This document shows, in pieces, positions 43,966 through 53,294 of a DNA stretch of 64,000 nucleotides. A model generated the notes under the pieces. That model ran no database searches. It was not told the origin of the DNA and worked only from the letters and a program-made list of their open reading frames with translations. The translations under genes and the position numbers were made by a program. Source of the DNA: Dietzia lutea (lineage in GTDB: Bacteria; Actinomycetota; Actinomycetes; Mycobacteriales; Mycobacteriaceae); contig NZ_CP015449.1 of the NCBI RefSeq assembly GCF_003096075.1, positions 2,225,001-2,289,000 on the forward strand. The letters are read 5' to 3'. Positions within the stretch are counted from its first letter, which is position 1, and every line of letters starts with the position of its first letter.

Positions 43966-44424
43966 ATGAGTGAGCCGAGGTCGCACGCCCCGTCGCAGCG
44001 CCCCGCGAGGCCGCCCGCCGACCGGTACGCCGACGCCGATCGCGGCTCGGGCCTGGCCGGCAAGGTCGTCGCCGTTCTCCTCGTCCTCCTCGTGGGCGCC
44101 CTCCTGGTGGCCGGCGTGGTGACCATGTACCGCCTCAACCAGACGCCGGACATCTCGGGCGAGGCGACCGGCGTGGAGGTCGTGGACTCCGGCCGGGTCG
44201 ACCTCACGTTCACCGTCACTCGCGAGGAGCCGGGCACGCCCGCGTACTGCATCATCCGGGCCCAGGAGGAGTCCAAGGGCGAACTGGGCCGGCGTGAGGT
44301 CTACGTCCCGCCGTCTCAGAACGGCACGGTCGAGATCACCGCGTCCGTGTTCACCACCGACCGCGCGTTCATCGCCGACGTCTACGGCTGCGGCGAGGAC
44401 GTCCCCGACTACCTGCGCAGGTAG
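43966..44424 (+). CDS. DUF4307 membrane protein (Rv1081c-like)
   Basis: 152 aa. A basic cytosolic N-terminus, one membrane helix (about 36-54) and an outside beta domain of ~95 residues with two cysteines. Matches the DUF4307 family in layout and in position between mca and greA. Role unknown. The ATG at 43966 is supported by the leaderless -10 box. Confidence 0.85.
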   Translation: MSEPRSHAPSQRPARPPADRYADADRGSGLAGKVVAVLLVLLVGALLVAGVVTMYRLNQTPDISGEATGVEVVDSGRVDLTFTVTREEPGTPAYCIIRAQEESKGELGRREVYVPPSQNGTVEITASVFTTDRAFIADVYGCGEDVPDYLRR

Positions 44425-44475
44425 AGCGGCCCGACGACCGGTCCACCGCCGCCCTCGCGCGGGCGATGTCTGTGT

Positions 44476-44481
44476 TAATAT
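44476..44481 (+). promoter_or_regulatory. Possible greA promoter -10 box
   Basis: TAATAT; transcription would start near 44488, placing the 44493-44527 terminator-like hairpin at the very 5' end of the greA leader. Confidence 0.45.
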
Positions 44482-44492
44482 TGGCGCTTCAG

Positions 44493-44527
44493 CACGGCTC
44501 CCGGTTTCGCGGGGCCGTGTTTTTCTT
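44493..44527 (+). terminator. Intrinsic terminator upstream of greA
   Basis: Stem of about 9 bp (44493-44501 with 44511-44519) followed by TTTTTCTT, the only classical T-tract terminator noticed in the window. Either it ends the DUF4307 transcript or, with the TAATAT box before it, it attenuates greA itself. Confidence 0.75.
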
Positions 44528-44560
44528 ACATCACGCACGCGAACAGATTGGAGTGCGCTC

Positions 44561-45058
44561 ATGGCGAACGACACCCAGGTCCACTGGCTGACCCAGGACT
44601 CGTACGACCGCCTCATGGCCGAGAAGGAGGCGCTGATCGCCAACCGTCCGGTCATCGCCGCCGAGATCAACGAACGGCGCGAGGAGGGCGACCTCAAGGA
44701 GAACGCCGGCTACCACGCCGCGCGCGAGCAGCAGGGCCAGGAGGAGGCGCGGATCCGCACAATCGACGACCTGCTGGCCAACGCCCAGGTCGGCGAGACG
44801 CCCACCGAGTCCGGCGTCGCGCTCATCGGCTCCGTCGTCCGCGCGTACTACAACGGCAACGAGGACACCAAGGAGACCTTCCTCATCGGCACCCGCGGCG
44901 AGGGCTCCGGTAAGGACGACCTCGAGATCTACTCGCCCGACTCGCCACTCGGCAAGTCCGTGCTGGGCGCCAAGAACGGCGAGACCCGCGAGTACACCGC
45001 CCCCAACGGCAAGAAGGTCTCCGTCACCATCGTCACCGCGGAGCCGTACCAGAGCTGA
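44561..45058 (+). CDS. greA: Transcription elongation factor GreA
   Basis: 165 aa. N-terminal antiparallel coiled coil (about 12-75) whose tip carries the acidic [12 protein letters not shown] segment that inserts into RNA polymerase and triggers transcript cleavage; C-terminal FKBP-like domain. ATG at 44561 with GGAG 8 nt upstream; the longer frame is rejected. A terminator-like hairpin lies in the leader. Confidence 0.96.
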   Translation: MANDTQVHWLTQDSYDRLMAEKEALIANRPVIAAEINERREEGDLKENAGYHAAREQQGQEEARIRTIDDLLANAQVGETPTESGVALIGSVVRAYYNGNEDTKETFLIGTRGEGSGKDDLEIYSPDSPLGKSVLGAKNGETREYTAPNGKKVSVTIVTAEPYQS

Positions 45059-45150
45059 CCTGCTCCGTCCGACCCCGGTGGTAGGTTCTTCACGAATGTC
45101 GGGTCGCCCAGACGCGCCCGAACCAGCGCCGGCGTAGCAGGAGTTCCAAC

Positions 45151-47415
45151 GTGTCAGACGGTTCCCAGGACAGGCCCCACGGCCCTGCCCCGACGATCGA
45201 GGCGGCCGCAGCGAGGGTCCTGGGTCCGGCACTCCGGACCGGCCAGTCACCCTTCGAGGACGATCTCTACACCTGGACCCCCGAGGTCGCGGAGGAGCTC
45301 GCCCGCCGCCTGGACGCCGACCCCGAGGACGGCGCCGCGGGCGGCGGGGCGGGCCCGACCGGGGTGGCAGCGCCCGGGTCGACCCGCTCCCCCGTCATGC
45401 AGGCGCTGCACGACCAGCTCGAGGGCGCCCCGCGCCCGGTGGTGCTGCTGGCCGCCGAGCTGCTGTACATCCAGCAGCTGCCGCTGAGTACCGTCACCGC
45501 GCGCCTCAAGCGGGGCCGCGTCCGCGACGTGCTGTCCTGGACGGACGAGGCGCCGGAGATCCCCGCCGACCTCGACGACGTCCTCACCGAGAAGGGCCCG
45601 CTGACCGGCGGCCTCGGCTTCAACGTGCAGATGCGGGAGCACCTGCGCTGGTTGTGCTCGTTCATCATCCACTGGGCCGAGCTCGACGCCTCCGTCCGCG
45701 ACGCCGCTCTGTCCGACCCGTGGGAGTTCCAGCGGGCCGCCCGCTCGACGCCCGGCGACTGGCGGGCCATCCGCTACAGCCTCCAGTACATGGTGTGGCC
45801 CGGCCACTTCCAGCCGGTCGTCAAGCACGAGCACAAGACGCGGATCCGCGACGCGTTCGCCGACCTCATCGGCGGGCCGTCCGGTATCGACGAGCTCGAC
45901 ATCGACCAGGACCTGCACCGGATCTCCGAGGTGCTGTCCGCGCAGCTCGGTCAGCCGGTCGACTGGTACCGCGGCTCCGTGGCCAACCAGTGGCAGCGGC
46001 ACCGCGACGACCACTCCCGCCGCGCGTGGCTCGTGCGGCCCGGCCGGGGCGGCGTCGGCCAGTCCGGGCAGTGGGTCGCGCAGAACCGCATCGCGCTGCC
46101 CGCCTCGCACCTGCCGCGCATCCCCGCCCACGCCAGCCGGCTGGAGGTCTCCCAGGCCGTCGAGCAGGGCTACCCGCACCTGGACTACCAGGCACGCTTC
46201 CAGCTCACCGCGGAGCTGCACACGTTCCTGTCCCGGATGAGCCCGCAGGACGTGGTGGCCACCGTCGCCGACGCCAAGCTGCACCTGGGCACCCTCACCG
46301 ACGACCTCGGCTACGTGGAGGACGGCGGGCAGCAGCTCGAGCGATCCGTGCTGTGGAGCTCCGTCACCCTGGATCTCGAGTCCCTGCCGAGCCCCCTGTC
46401 CGAGCTGATCGGCGAGCCCGGCACGGTCGTCGACCTCACCGACGGGCTCGACGCGCTGCTGTCGGCAATGCACCCGGGGCGCCATTCCGCCGAGTCGCAG
46501 GTCGCGGAGGCCCCCGCCGCGGGCGCGGTGCCCACGCTGCCCGAGGTCACCGACGAGCTCGCCGACGGCCTGCACATGCCGCGCAAGGAGCTTCAGGAGA
46601 TCGTCGACACGCTGCAGCAGCGTCAGCAGATCGTGTTCTACGGCCCGCCCGGTACAGGCAAGACGTATCTCGCCCAGGAGCTCGCGCGCTTCCTCGCCGG
46701 TCCCGACGACCCGAGCCGCGTCCAGCTGGTGCAGTTCCACCCGAGCTACGCCTACGAGGACTTCTTCGAGGGCTACCGCCCCACCCTCACCGAGTCCGGT
46801 CAGCCGGGCTTCGCGCTGCAGGCCGGGCCGCTGCGCCGGCAGGCCGCGCGCGCGACGTCCGAGTCGGGTCGTGAGCACCCGAGCTTCCTCATCATCGACG
46901 AGATGAACCGCGCCGACCTCGCGCGTGTGTTCGGCGAAATGTACTTCCTGCTCGAGTACCGCGACCGCACCGTCCTGCCCCAGTACTCCCCCGACACGTC
47001 GTTCCGGCTGCCGCGCAACCTGTTCATCATCGGCACCATGAACACTGCGGACCGCTCGATCGCCATGGTCGACGCGGCCATCCGGCGCCGCTTCGCGTTC
47101 ATGGAACTGCATCCCGACACCCCGCCGGTCGCCGGTGTGCTGCGCCGTCACCTCGAGGCGCGCGGCGCGTCGACCGAGCCGGCGGAGCTGCTCGAGGCGC
47201 TCAACTCGGAGATCGACGACTCCGACCGCGACCTGCGGATCGGGCCGTCGTACTTCATGAAGGACCAGGCCACCGAACCCGGCGGCCTCGAGGCGATCTG
47301 GCGGTACGACCTGCTACCGCTACTCGAAGAGCACTACTACGGGCGACTCACCCGGGCCGAGGTCCACGAACGGTTCGGCCTGGCGGCACTGCGCCGCAAG
47401 ATCGGGCGGGCGTGA
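45151..47415 (+). CDS. mcrB: McrB-like AAA+ NTPase
   Basis: 754 aa. The C-terminal half is McrB-type AAA+: Walker A GPPGTGKT (498-505), HPSYAYEDFFEGYRP, Walker B FLIIDE (Asp583/Glu584), the MNTADRSIA motif (630-638) typical of McrB GTPases and the RRRFAF arginine finger. The first ~490 residues are an unassigned region, presumably for target recognition. McrB normally powers modified-DNA cleavage with McrC. GTG at 45151 with AGGAG 7 nt upstream; GTGA overlap with mcrC. Confidence 0.9.
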   Translation: MSDGSQDRPHGPAPTIEAAAARVLGPALRTGQSPFEDDLYTWTPEVAEELARRLDADPEDGAAGGGAGPTGVAAPGSTRSPVMQALHDQLEGAPRPVVLLAAELLYIQQLPLSTVTARLKRGRVRDVLSWTDEAPEIPADLDDVLTEKGPLTGGLGFNVQMREHLRWLCSFIIHWAELDASVRDAALSDPWEFQRAARSTPGDWRAIRYSLQYMVWPGHFQPVVKHEHKTRIRDAFADLIGGPSGIDELDIDQDLHRISEVLSAQLGQPVDWYRGSVANQWQRHRDDHSRRAWLVRPGRGGVGQSGQWVAQNRIALPASHLPRIPAHASRLEVSQAVEQGYPHLDYQARFQLTAELHTFLSRMSPQDVVATVADAKLHLGTLTDDLGYVEDGGQQLERSVLWSSVTLDLESLPSPLSELIGEPGTVVDLTDGLDALLSAMHPGRHSAESQVAEAPAAGAVPTLPEVTDELADGLHMPRKELQEIVDTLQQRQQIVFYGPPGTGKTYLAQELARFLAGPDDPSRVQLVQFHPSYAYEDFFEGYRPTLTESGQPGFALQAGPLRRQAARATSESGREHPSFLIIDEMNRADLARVFGEMYFLLEYRDRTVLPQYSPDTSFRLPRNLFIIGTMNTADRSIAMVDAAIRRRFAFMELHPDTPPVAGVLRRHLEARGASTEPAELLEALNSEIDDSDRDLRIGPSYFMKDQATEPGGLEAIWRYDLLPLLEEHYYGRLTRAEVHERFGLAALRRKIGRA

Positions 47416-48731
47416 CCACGATCTCGACGGGTCCGGGGGCGTCCGAGCTGATGGCCCTGGAGTTCGACGAGTTCGACCGCCGGGGCCGGCTCGTCACCCT
47501 CAGCTGGGAGGGCGCGCAGCACCTCTCGCAGACCGGACTGGTGGAGGTCCTGCCCGCCGGTCGCGACACGTGGCGGCTCATCCCCAGCGGGGCCGTGGGG
47601 TCGGTGCGGGTCGAGGGCCTGTCCGTGCGGGTCCTGCCCGCTGCGAGCCTCGGGCTGACGCAGTTGTTCTTCCTACTGGACCACGCGGCCGACGACGCGT
47701 TCCTCTCCTCGGCCGTGCCGGCGCGGGACGACGACGAGCTGTGGTCCTCCGTCGCCGAGTCGATGGCCCGGCTCGCGCACCAGGCGTTGGCCGCCGGGCT
47801 ACTGCGGGGATACCGCAGGGTCGACGAGGCGCTGACCACCGTGCGAGGCAGGATCCGGCTCGGCGACCAGATCCGCCGCCACCCGGGCATGACCATCCCG
47901 CTGGAGGTGACCTACTCGGAGTTCACGCCGGACATCGCCGAGAATCGCATCCTGCGCACAGCCGCGCACCGCCTGCAGTTCCTGTCCGAGCTGCCCGACG
48001 CGACCCGCCGACGGCTCGCCATGGTCGACGCGAGACTGTCCGACGCCTCGCTCATCCCGCAGGGCGCGCCGGTGCCCGCATGGACGCCGAGCCGGCTCAA
48101 CGCCCGGTACCAGGACGCGCTGTCGTTGGCGGACCGCATCGTGCGGCGCATCTCGGTGGAGGTCGAGGACGGCCACGCGGCGTCGGCGGCGTTCGTGACC
48201 GAGATGCCGGAGCTGTTCGGACGGTACGTGGAGGCCGAGCTGAGCGCCGCCCTCGACGGGCGGAGCGGGCGGTTGCTGCACAACCCCGTCGTCAATCTGG
48301 ACTCCGGTACCGAGGCCGACGGCGACGCCCCGTCCGGTCGTCACCGCGCGCCCGCCGGGGACGGTGACCACATCTCCGTGCGGACCGGGTTGGTGTACGA
48401 GGTCGACGGCGAGCCGGTCACCACGTTCGTACCGACCTATCCCACGGACCGCCGGACCCGCGCGGCCGAGCACTACCGGCTGTTGGCCGCCTGCACGGCG
48501 CTCGGCGTAAACCGCGCGTACCTGGTGTACCCCGCCCAGCGGCGTGACGATTTCCCCCAGCCGCGGCGGATCGTGCACACAGACATCTCGATCGTCGAGT
48601 ACCCCGTCGACCTCTCCGGCGGCCCGGCCGACAGCCGTCGGGCTATCGTCGAGTTGGCCGAGCACGCGCGCACCCTCGCGTGTGCGCCCGCCGCCCGCCA
48701 CCGCACGGAAGGGAGACGACACGCCAGATGA
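47412..48731 (+). CDS. mcrC: McrC-like partner protein, nuclease motif degraded
   Basis: 439 aa. Has the McrC N-terminal fold and the conserved middle (GRIRLGDQ, YSEFTPDIAENRILRTA), so it should dock on the McrB ring. In the C-terminal PD-(D/E)XK domain, however, the expected R-T-D...D-x-K pattern reads RTG (324-326) and VPTYP (340-344). I find no acidic pair or lysine in register, so the nuclease is probably dead. Translation is coupled to mcrB (GTGA) and to the SGNH gene (ATGA). Confidence 0.82.
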   Translation: MTTISTGPGASELMALEFDEFDRRGRLVTLSWEGAQHLSQTGLVEVLPAGRDTWRLIPSGAVGSVRVEGLSVRVLPAASLGLTQLFFLLDHAADDAFLSSAVPARDDDELWSSVAESMARLAHQALAAGLLRGYRRVDEALTTVRGRIRLGDQIRRHPGMTIPLEVTYSEFTPDIAENRILRTAAHRLQFLSELPDATRRRLAMVDARLSDASLIPQGAPVPAWTPSRLNARYQDALSLADRIVRRISVEVEDGHAASAAFVTEMPELFGRYVEAELSAALDGRSGRLLHNPVVNLDSGTEADGDAPSGRHRAPAGDGDHISVRTGLVYEVDGEPVTTFVPTYPTDRRTRAAEHYRLLAACTALGVNRAYLVYPAQRRDDFPQPRRIVHTDISIVEYPVDLSGGPADSRRAIVELAEHARTLACAPAARHRTEGRRHAR

Positions 48732-49921
48732 GCGACGCCGATGATCCCGCCCGCCGACTCATGGTGAGTCTCGCGCTGGCGGCGGTGGGGACGGTCGGCG
48801 CGTATCGCGGCGCGTACGAGGTGCTCGCACAGCAGGCCAGGATCGCCCGTCGGGTGATCCCGAAGCCCACCTCCCGCCCCTACGACGGCGACGGGCTGTA
48901 CCGCCCAGGGGCGCCGTCTCCCGATCCGTGGCGGCCGGGGATGACGTGCGACGTCCACATGATGGTCTTCGGCGACTCGCTGGCCGCCGGGTTGGGCGCC
49001 GACTCCCCCGACGAACTGCCGGGTGTTCTGCTGGCCCGAGGCCTCGCCGAGGAGGCCGGTTGGGACGTCCGCTTGAGCATCAAGGCGATCGTCGGCGCCA
49101 CCTCCAAGGGGCTGGCCGGGCAGGTCGAGGCGATGCAGGTCGCGCACGGCCGGCCGGACATCTCCGTGATCCTCGTCGGCGGCAACGACATCACCTCGCG
49201 CAACGCGATCGGCCCGTCGGCCCGCCGCGTCGGGGAGGCCGTGCAGGCCCTACGCGAGGGCGGCTCCCACGTCGTGGTGGGCACGTGCCCCGATCTGGGC
49301 ATCATCAAGCCGGTGCCGCAGCCGCTGCGGTCGGTCATGGCCACGCTCAGCCGGCGACTGGCCGCCGCGCAGGCCGTGCAGGTCCGCCGGGCCGGGGGCG
49401 TCCCGGTGTCTCTGGCCGAGACCCTGGCTCCCGAGTTCCACCGCCGCGGCGAGAGCCTGTTCTCCCCCGACCGCTTCCACCCGAACTCGGCCGGCTACGA
49501 GCTCGCCGCCGGCCTGCTGTTGCCCGCGGTGTGTGTGGCGCTGGGAGTGTGGGACGAGGTGCCCGAGGAGCATCTGCCGCAGGATGCCGCCGAGGCCGCC
49601 GCGTCGCTCGAGGCCGCGGACGGCGCCGCCGAGGCCGCCGAGCCTACCGACGCCGGCGAGCGCGCGGAGGCGGCCGAGCACCGCGAGTCGGTGGTCGCCC
49701 GCCTGACCAAACGCCTCACCGACTTCGTCCGCACCCACGAGGACACGGACGACGAGGAGGAGAACGCGTTCCTGCATAATGAGGACGTGGACGTCGATCC
49801 GGAGAGCACGGGGGATGCCCGCGAGGCCGCGGACACCCTCCGGCGACGGAGCCGGATCCTCCGGTTGGCACGCCTCACCCGGGACGACCCCCGCCCGGAC
49901 GAACCGACCGACCAGACCTGA
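48728..49921 (+). CDS. SGNH/GDSL-family hydrolase (Rv1075c-like)
   Basis: 397 aa. One N-terminal membrane helix or uncleaved signal (about 11-27), then an SGNH esterase fold: FGDSLAAG with Ser84, GGND with Asn153, and DRFH with Asp248/His251. The last ~110 residues are Glu/Ala-rich and probably disordered. Its ATG overlaps the mcrC stop, but it pairs by conserved order with the following thiolase gene, as Rv1075c does with fadA3. Likely a cell-envelope-facing esterase. Confidence 0.85.
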   Translation: MSDADDPARRLMVSLALAAVGTVGAYRGAYEVLAQQARIARRVIPKPTSRPYDGDGLYRPGAPSPDPWRPGMTCDVHMMVFGDSLAAGLGADSPDELPGVLLARGLAEEAGWDVRLSIKAIVGATSKGLAGQVEAMQVAHGRPDISVILVGGNDITSRNAIGPSARRVGEAVQALREGGSHVVVGTCPDLGIIKPVPQPLRSVMATLSRRLAAAQAVQVRRAGGVPVSLAETLAPEFHRRGESLFSPDRFHPNSAGYELAAGLLLPAVCVALGVWDEVPEEHLPQDAAEAAASLEAADGAAEAAEPTDAGERAEAAEHRESVVARLTKRLTDFVRTHEDTDDEEENAFLHNEDVDVDPESTGDAREAADTLRRRSRILRLARLTRDDPRPDEPTDQT

Positions 49922-49970
49922 CTCTCACCTGCTACACACGAAGCAGCCACCAGACACAAAGGAGTCTTCC

Positions 49971-51191
49971 ATGCCGGAAGCCGTGATCGTCTCGTACGCC
50001 CGCTCCCCCATCGGGCGCGCCAACAAGGGATCCCTCGTCGGTATCCGCTCCGACGACCTGGCCACCCAGATGGTCAAGGCCGCGCTCGACAAGGTCCCCT
50101 CGCTCGACCCCACCCAGATCGACGACCTCATGCTGGGCTGTGGCCTGCCGGGCGGCGAGCAGGGCTTCAACATGGCGCGCGTCGTGTCCGTCCTCTCGGG
50201 CCTGGACACCGTGCCCGGCACCACCGTGAACCGCTACTGTGCCTCCTCGCTGCAGACCACCCGCATGGCCATGCACGCCATCAAGGCCGGTGAGGGCGAC
50301 GTGTTCATCTCCGCTGGCGTGGAGACCGTCTCCAACTTCGCCAAGGGCACCTCCGACCACATCCCGGACACCAAGAACCCCAAGTTCTTCGACGCCATGG
50401 ACCGCACCGCCAAGCGCGCCGAGGGCGGGGCCGATACCTGGGTCGACCCGCGCGAGGCCGGGGACGTACCGGACGTCTACATCGCCATGGGCCAGACGGC
50501 CGAGAACGTCCAGCAGATCACGGGAATCACCCGAGAGGATCAGGACGCGTGGGGCGTGCGCTCGCACAACCTGGCCGAGAAGGCCATCGAGTCCGGCTTC
50601 TTCGACCGCGAGATCGCGCCGGTCACCATGCCCGACGGCACCGTGGTCACCAAGGACGACGGCCCGCGCGCCGGCACGACCTACGAAAAGATTTCGCAGC
50701 TCAACCCGGTCTTCCGTCCCGACGGCACCGTCACCGCCGGCAACTGCTGCCCGCTCAACGACGGCGCCGCCGCCCTCGTGATCATGAGCGACACCAAGGC
50801 CAAGGAACTCGGCCTGACCCCGCTGGCCCGCATCGTCTCCACCGGCGTGTCCGGCCTGTCCCCCGAGATCATGGGCCTCGGCCCGGTCGAGGCCGTCAAG
50901 CAGGCCCTCGGCCGAGCCAACATGAGCGTCAACGACATCGACCTCGTCGACTTCAATGAGGCCTTCGCCGTCCAGGTTCTGGGCTCGATCCGTCAGCTCG
51001 GTATCGAGGAGGACAAGGTCAACGTCTCCGGCGGCGCGATCGCGCTGGGCCACCCGTTCGGCATGTCCGGCGCCCGCATCACCGCCACGCTGCTCAACAA
51101 CCTGCAGACCCACGACAAGCAGTTCGGTCTGGAGACCATGTGCGTCGGCGGCGGCCAGGGCATGGCGATGATCGTCGAGCGCCTCAGCTGA
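49971..51191 (+). CDS. Acetyl-CoA acetyltransferase (FadA3-like thiolase)
   Basis: 406-aa thiolase with nucleophile Cys90 in NRYCASSLQ, His361 in GHPFG and Cys391 in MCVGGGQG. ATG at 49971 with AAAGGAG 8 nt upstream; the frame running back into the SGNH gene is rejected. By sequence style and position it corresponds to M. tuberculosis fadA3. General fatty-acid beta-oxidation is the likely role. Confidence 0.94.
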   Translation: MPEAVIVSYARSPIGRANKGSLVGIRSDDLATQMVKAALDKVPSLDPTQIDDLMLGCGLPGGEQGFNMARVVSVLSGLDTVPGTTVNRYCASSLQTTRMAMHAIKAGEGDVFISAGVETVSNFAKGTSDHIPDTKNPKFFDAMDRTAKRAEGGADTWVDPREAGDVPDVYIAMGQTAENVQQITGITREDQDAWGVRSHNLAEKAIESGFFDREIAPVTMPDGTVVTKDDGPRAGTTYEKISQLNPVFRPDGTVTAGNCCPLNDGAAALVIMSDTKAKELGLTPLARIVSTGVSGLSPEIMGLGPVEAVKQALGRANMSVNDIDLVDFNEAFAVQVLGSIRQLGIEEDKVNVSGGAIALGHPFGMSGARITATLLNNLQTHDKQFGLETMCVGGGQGMAMIVERLS

Positions 51192-51263
51192 TCCCGCGCC
51201 CCTGACGCGGGGCCACGCGGGCGGCCACCGCTCTCGCGTCACCCGCATCGCGCACATCGCGCA

Positions 51264-51309
51264 GAGCGTTCCGCCCACATTTCCCGAGAGGGACGTGGGC
51301 GGAACGCTC
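51264..51309. terminator. Inverted repeat after the thiolase gene
   Basis: Perfect 15-bp arms (51264-51278 and 51295-51309) with a 16-nt loop. The 13-mer at 51303-51315 is the exact reverse complement of 14805-14817 in another intergenic hairpin. Confidence 0.65.
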
Positions 51310-51392
51310 TTCTCGTTGAGCAGGCGCCCGGGGCTCGCTTCGGCGGGCGCAGGGCTTCCTCGCCCGATCGCCGACGCGTAGCCAGCGGTCGG

Positions 51393-51472
51393 CAGCGGAC
51401 AACGCGGCAGCGCGACTGCTCGGACTTACGAGCAGCGGGCAATGAGGCAGCGCGACTGCCCGGACTCACGCT
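51393..51472. repeat. 40-bp tandem duplication
   Basis: Two adjacent 40-bp units (51393-51432 and 51433-51472) differing at about seven positions. Core GGCAGCGCGACTGC is identical in both. Confidence 0.7.
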
Positions 51473-51710
51473 GCGTCCTTGACCTGTGCTGGCTCGTTGG
51501 TCCCCAGCGCCAGCGCACCCGCCTCAGATCCGGACATTTCGCCAGCGCGGGTCATACGCGCAGCACACCTAGGGGCAGATACGCTGCCGCGCTGCACGGG
51601 CACGAGGCGCACCGCCCCGGGGCACGGCGCACAGGGCACGACACGAGCAGGCGCCTGGCCAATGCTTTACCCGGCGCGCGGACGCCCACCCTTCTGGCCC
51701 GTGGCTGCGA

Positions 51711-52336
51711 TGGACGTTCGTCCAGTCCGCCGCCATGCAGCGCGTCGTCACCGTCGAGGTCGTCCGGTCCCGTGGCGAGTGGGCGGCTCCGGTGCTGTAC
51801 ATGCTCGACGGGGTCGGGGCTCCCGAGTACAGCACGGGCTGGAACCACGTCGCGGACATCCACGAGGTGATGGCGGACGAGAACGTCCACCTGGTCAACC
51901 CGGCGGGCGCGTACGCGTCCTACTACTCCGACTGGGAGAAGGAGGACCCGGCCCTGGGTAACCACAAGTGGGAGACCTTCCTCACCGAGGAGTTGCCGCC
52001 CATCGTCGACGACGAGCTGGACACCAACGGCAGGTCCGCCATCGCGGGGAGCTCGATGGGGGCCCAGGCCGCGCGGCGGTGTACCTCGCGGCCGGCAACG
52101 GCGTGGTCGGCTCCGGTGACCCGGAGAACTGCGGCGGCCAGGTGTACAACCTCTGGTTCGGCATCGTGCTCGAGCGAGGGTCGCTCGAGGCCACGAAGGC
52201 GTTCGAGCGCGCGCTGGACCGGGCCGGGATCGAGCACCGCGCGGACTATCTGGACACCGGCCTGCATAACTGGGCGACCTTCACGCGGAACCTGGACGCC
52301 GGGTGGGAGTACGTCGAGCCCGCCCTCCGGGGCTGA
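51711..52336 (+). pseudogene. Mycolyltransferase (antigen 85/PS1-type) remnant
   Basis: Two pieces of an alpha/beta-hydrolase mycolyltransferase in different frames. Piece 1 (to about 52070) has APVLYMLDG, STGWNH and the nucleophile elbow GSSMGAQAA. Piece 2 (from about 52083, +2 frame) has YLAAGNGVVGSG, a helical segment and TGLHNW with the catalytic-type His. The roughly 85 residues expected between them, and the signal peptide, are missing. Internal deletion plus frame change makes a functional product unlikely. Intact homologues attach mycolates to arabinogalactan and trehalose, so the organism belongs to the mycolate producers. Confidence 0.82.
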
Positions 52337-52374
52337 TCAGCCCGCCGGGGTTGATCCGCCCGCCGCGGAAATGG

Positions 52375-52415
52375 CGACGGCCCCGGTTCCCTTCCCAGGG
52401 AAGCCGGGGCCGTCG
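52375..52415. terminator. Strong bidirectional terminator
   Basis: 12-bp GC stem (52375-52386 with 52404-52415) continued by a further AGGGA/TCCCT pairing inside. Lies between the mycolyltransferase remnant and the convergent Bax-inhibitor-like gene. Confidence 0.75.
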
Positions 52416-52448
52416 TGGTTCGCGGGTCGGGTCCGCGTCAGGTGCGGA

Positions 52449-53294
52449 TCACTCGCGGAAGTAGCTCATCAGCCGCAGGATCTCGACGTACAGCCACACC
52501 AGGGTCACGGCGAGGCCGAGCGCGACGCCCCACGCCATCTTGGCCGGGGCGCCGGCGCGCACGAGGCGGTCGGCGTTGTCGAAGTCGAGCAGGAAGCTGA
52601 ACGCGGCCAGGCCGATGCAGATCAGCGAGAAGATGATGGCCATCACGCCGCCGTCACGCAGCGGGTTGAAGCCGAACAGCAGCGCACCGATCAGGTTGCC
52701 CACCATCAGGACGAGCACGCCGATGATGGCGGCGGTCATGAAGCGGGTGAACTTGGGGGTCACGCGCACGGCGCCGGTCTTGTAGACGAACAGCATGCCG
52801 GCGAAGACGCCGAAGGTGCCGAGGATCGCCTGACCGATGACCGCCGCGGCGTCGGCACCGGCGATGTCGAAGGTGAAGATGTGGGAGACCGCGCCGATGA
52901 ACAGGCCCTCGAACGCGGCGTAGATCAGGGTGACAGGCGCGGAGTCCATCTTGCGGCCGAAGGTGGCCACGAGAACGGTGACGAACCCGCCGATGCCGCC
53001 GACCAGCAGGAGCGGCATCGCGAGCCCCATGTCGACGGACAGGAAGTAGGCGATGAGGCCCACGACGCCGATCACGCCGAGGGTGATACCCGTCTTCGAG
53101 ACGACGTCGTCGATGGTCATGGGCCGCGTGTCGGCGGCGGACTGCGGGGCACCGTAGCCGGCCTGGGCGCCGTAGCCCGGCTGGCCGTACTGCCCCTGCT
53201 GGAACGCACCGCGTCCGGCGGCACCGAACTGGGTGGCGCCACGGGCGCTGTCCGTGGACAGGGAACTGAAGACCGGATTGCTGCTGCTGCGCAT
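52449..53294 (-). CDS. Bax inhibitor-1/YccA-family membrane protein
   Basis: 281 aa. The first ~55 residues are Gly/Gln/Tyr-rich and disordered (a GYGAP/QPGYG-like stretch), followed by seven hydrophobic helices; the FNPLRDGGVMAI and LLDFDNADRLV segments fit the actinobacterial BI-1-like family. Possible membrane-stability or ion-leak function; not known in detail. ATG at 53294. Confidence 0.88.
   Translation of the reverse strand: MRSSSNPVFSSLSTDSARGATQFGAAGRGAFQQGQYGQPGYGAQAGYGAPQSAADTRPMTIDDVVSKTGITLGVIGVVGLIAYFLSVDMGLAMPLLLVGGIGGFVTVLVATFGRKMDSAPVTLIYAAFEGLFIGAVSHIFTFDIAGADAAAVIGQAILGTFGVFAGMLFVYKTGAVRVTPKFTRFMTAAIIGVLVLMVGNLIGALLFGFNPLRDGGVMAIIFSLICIGLAAFSFLLDFDNADRLVRAGAPAKMAWGVALGLAVTLVWLYVEILRLMSYFRE

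Larger units (their letters stand above)
51192..51710. other. 519-bp non-coding stretch with repeats
   Basis: No convincing gene. It holds a terminator-like inverted repeat (51264-51309) and a 40-bp tandem duplication (51393-51472). Together with the pseudogene to its right it looks like decaying sequence. Confidence 0.6.

Noticed and set aside
42906-44276. 456-codon frame for mca
   Set aside because: The first 149 codons lie antisense to the DUF4307 gene and its promoter; the family start is ATG 43829.
45247-47151. 634-codon minus-strand open frame opposite mcrB
   Set aside because: Typical long antisense frame in high-GC DNA; mcrB on the other strand has full AAA+ motifs.
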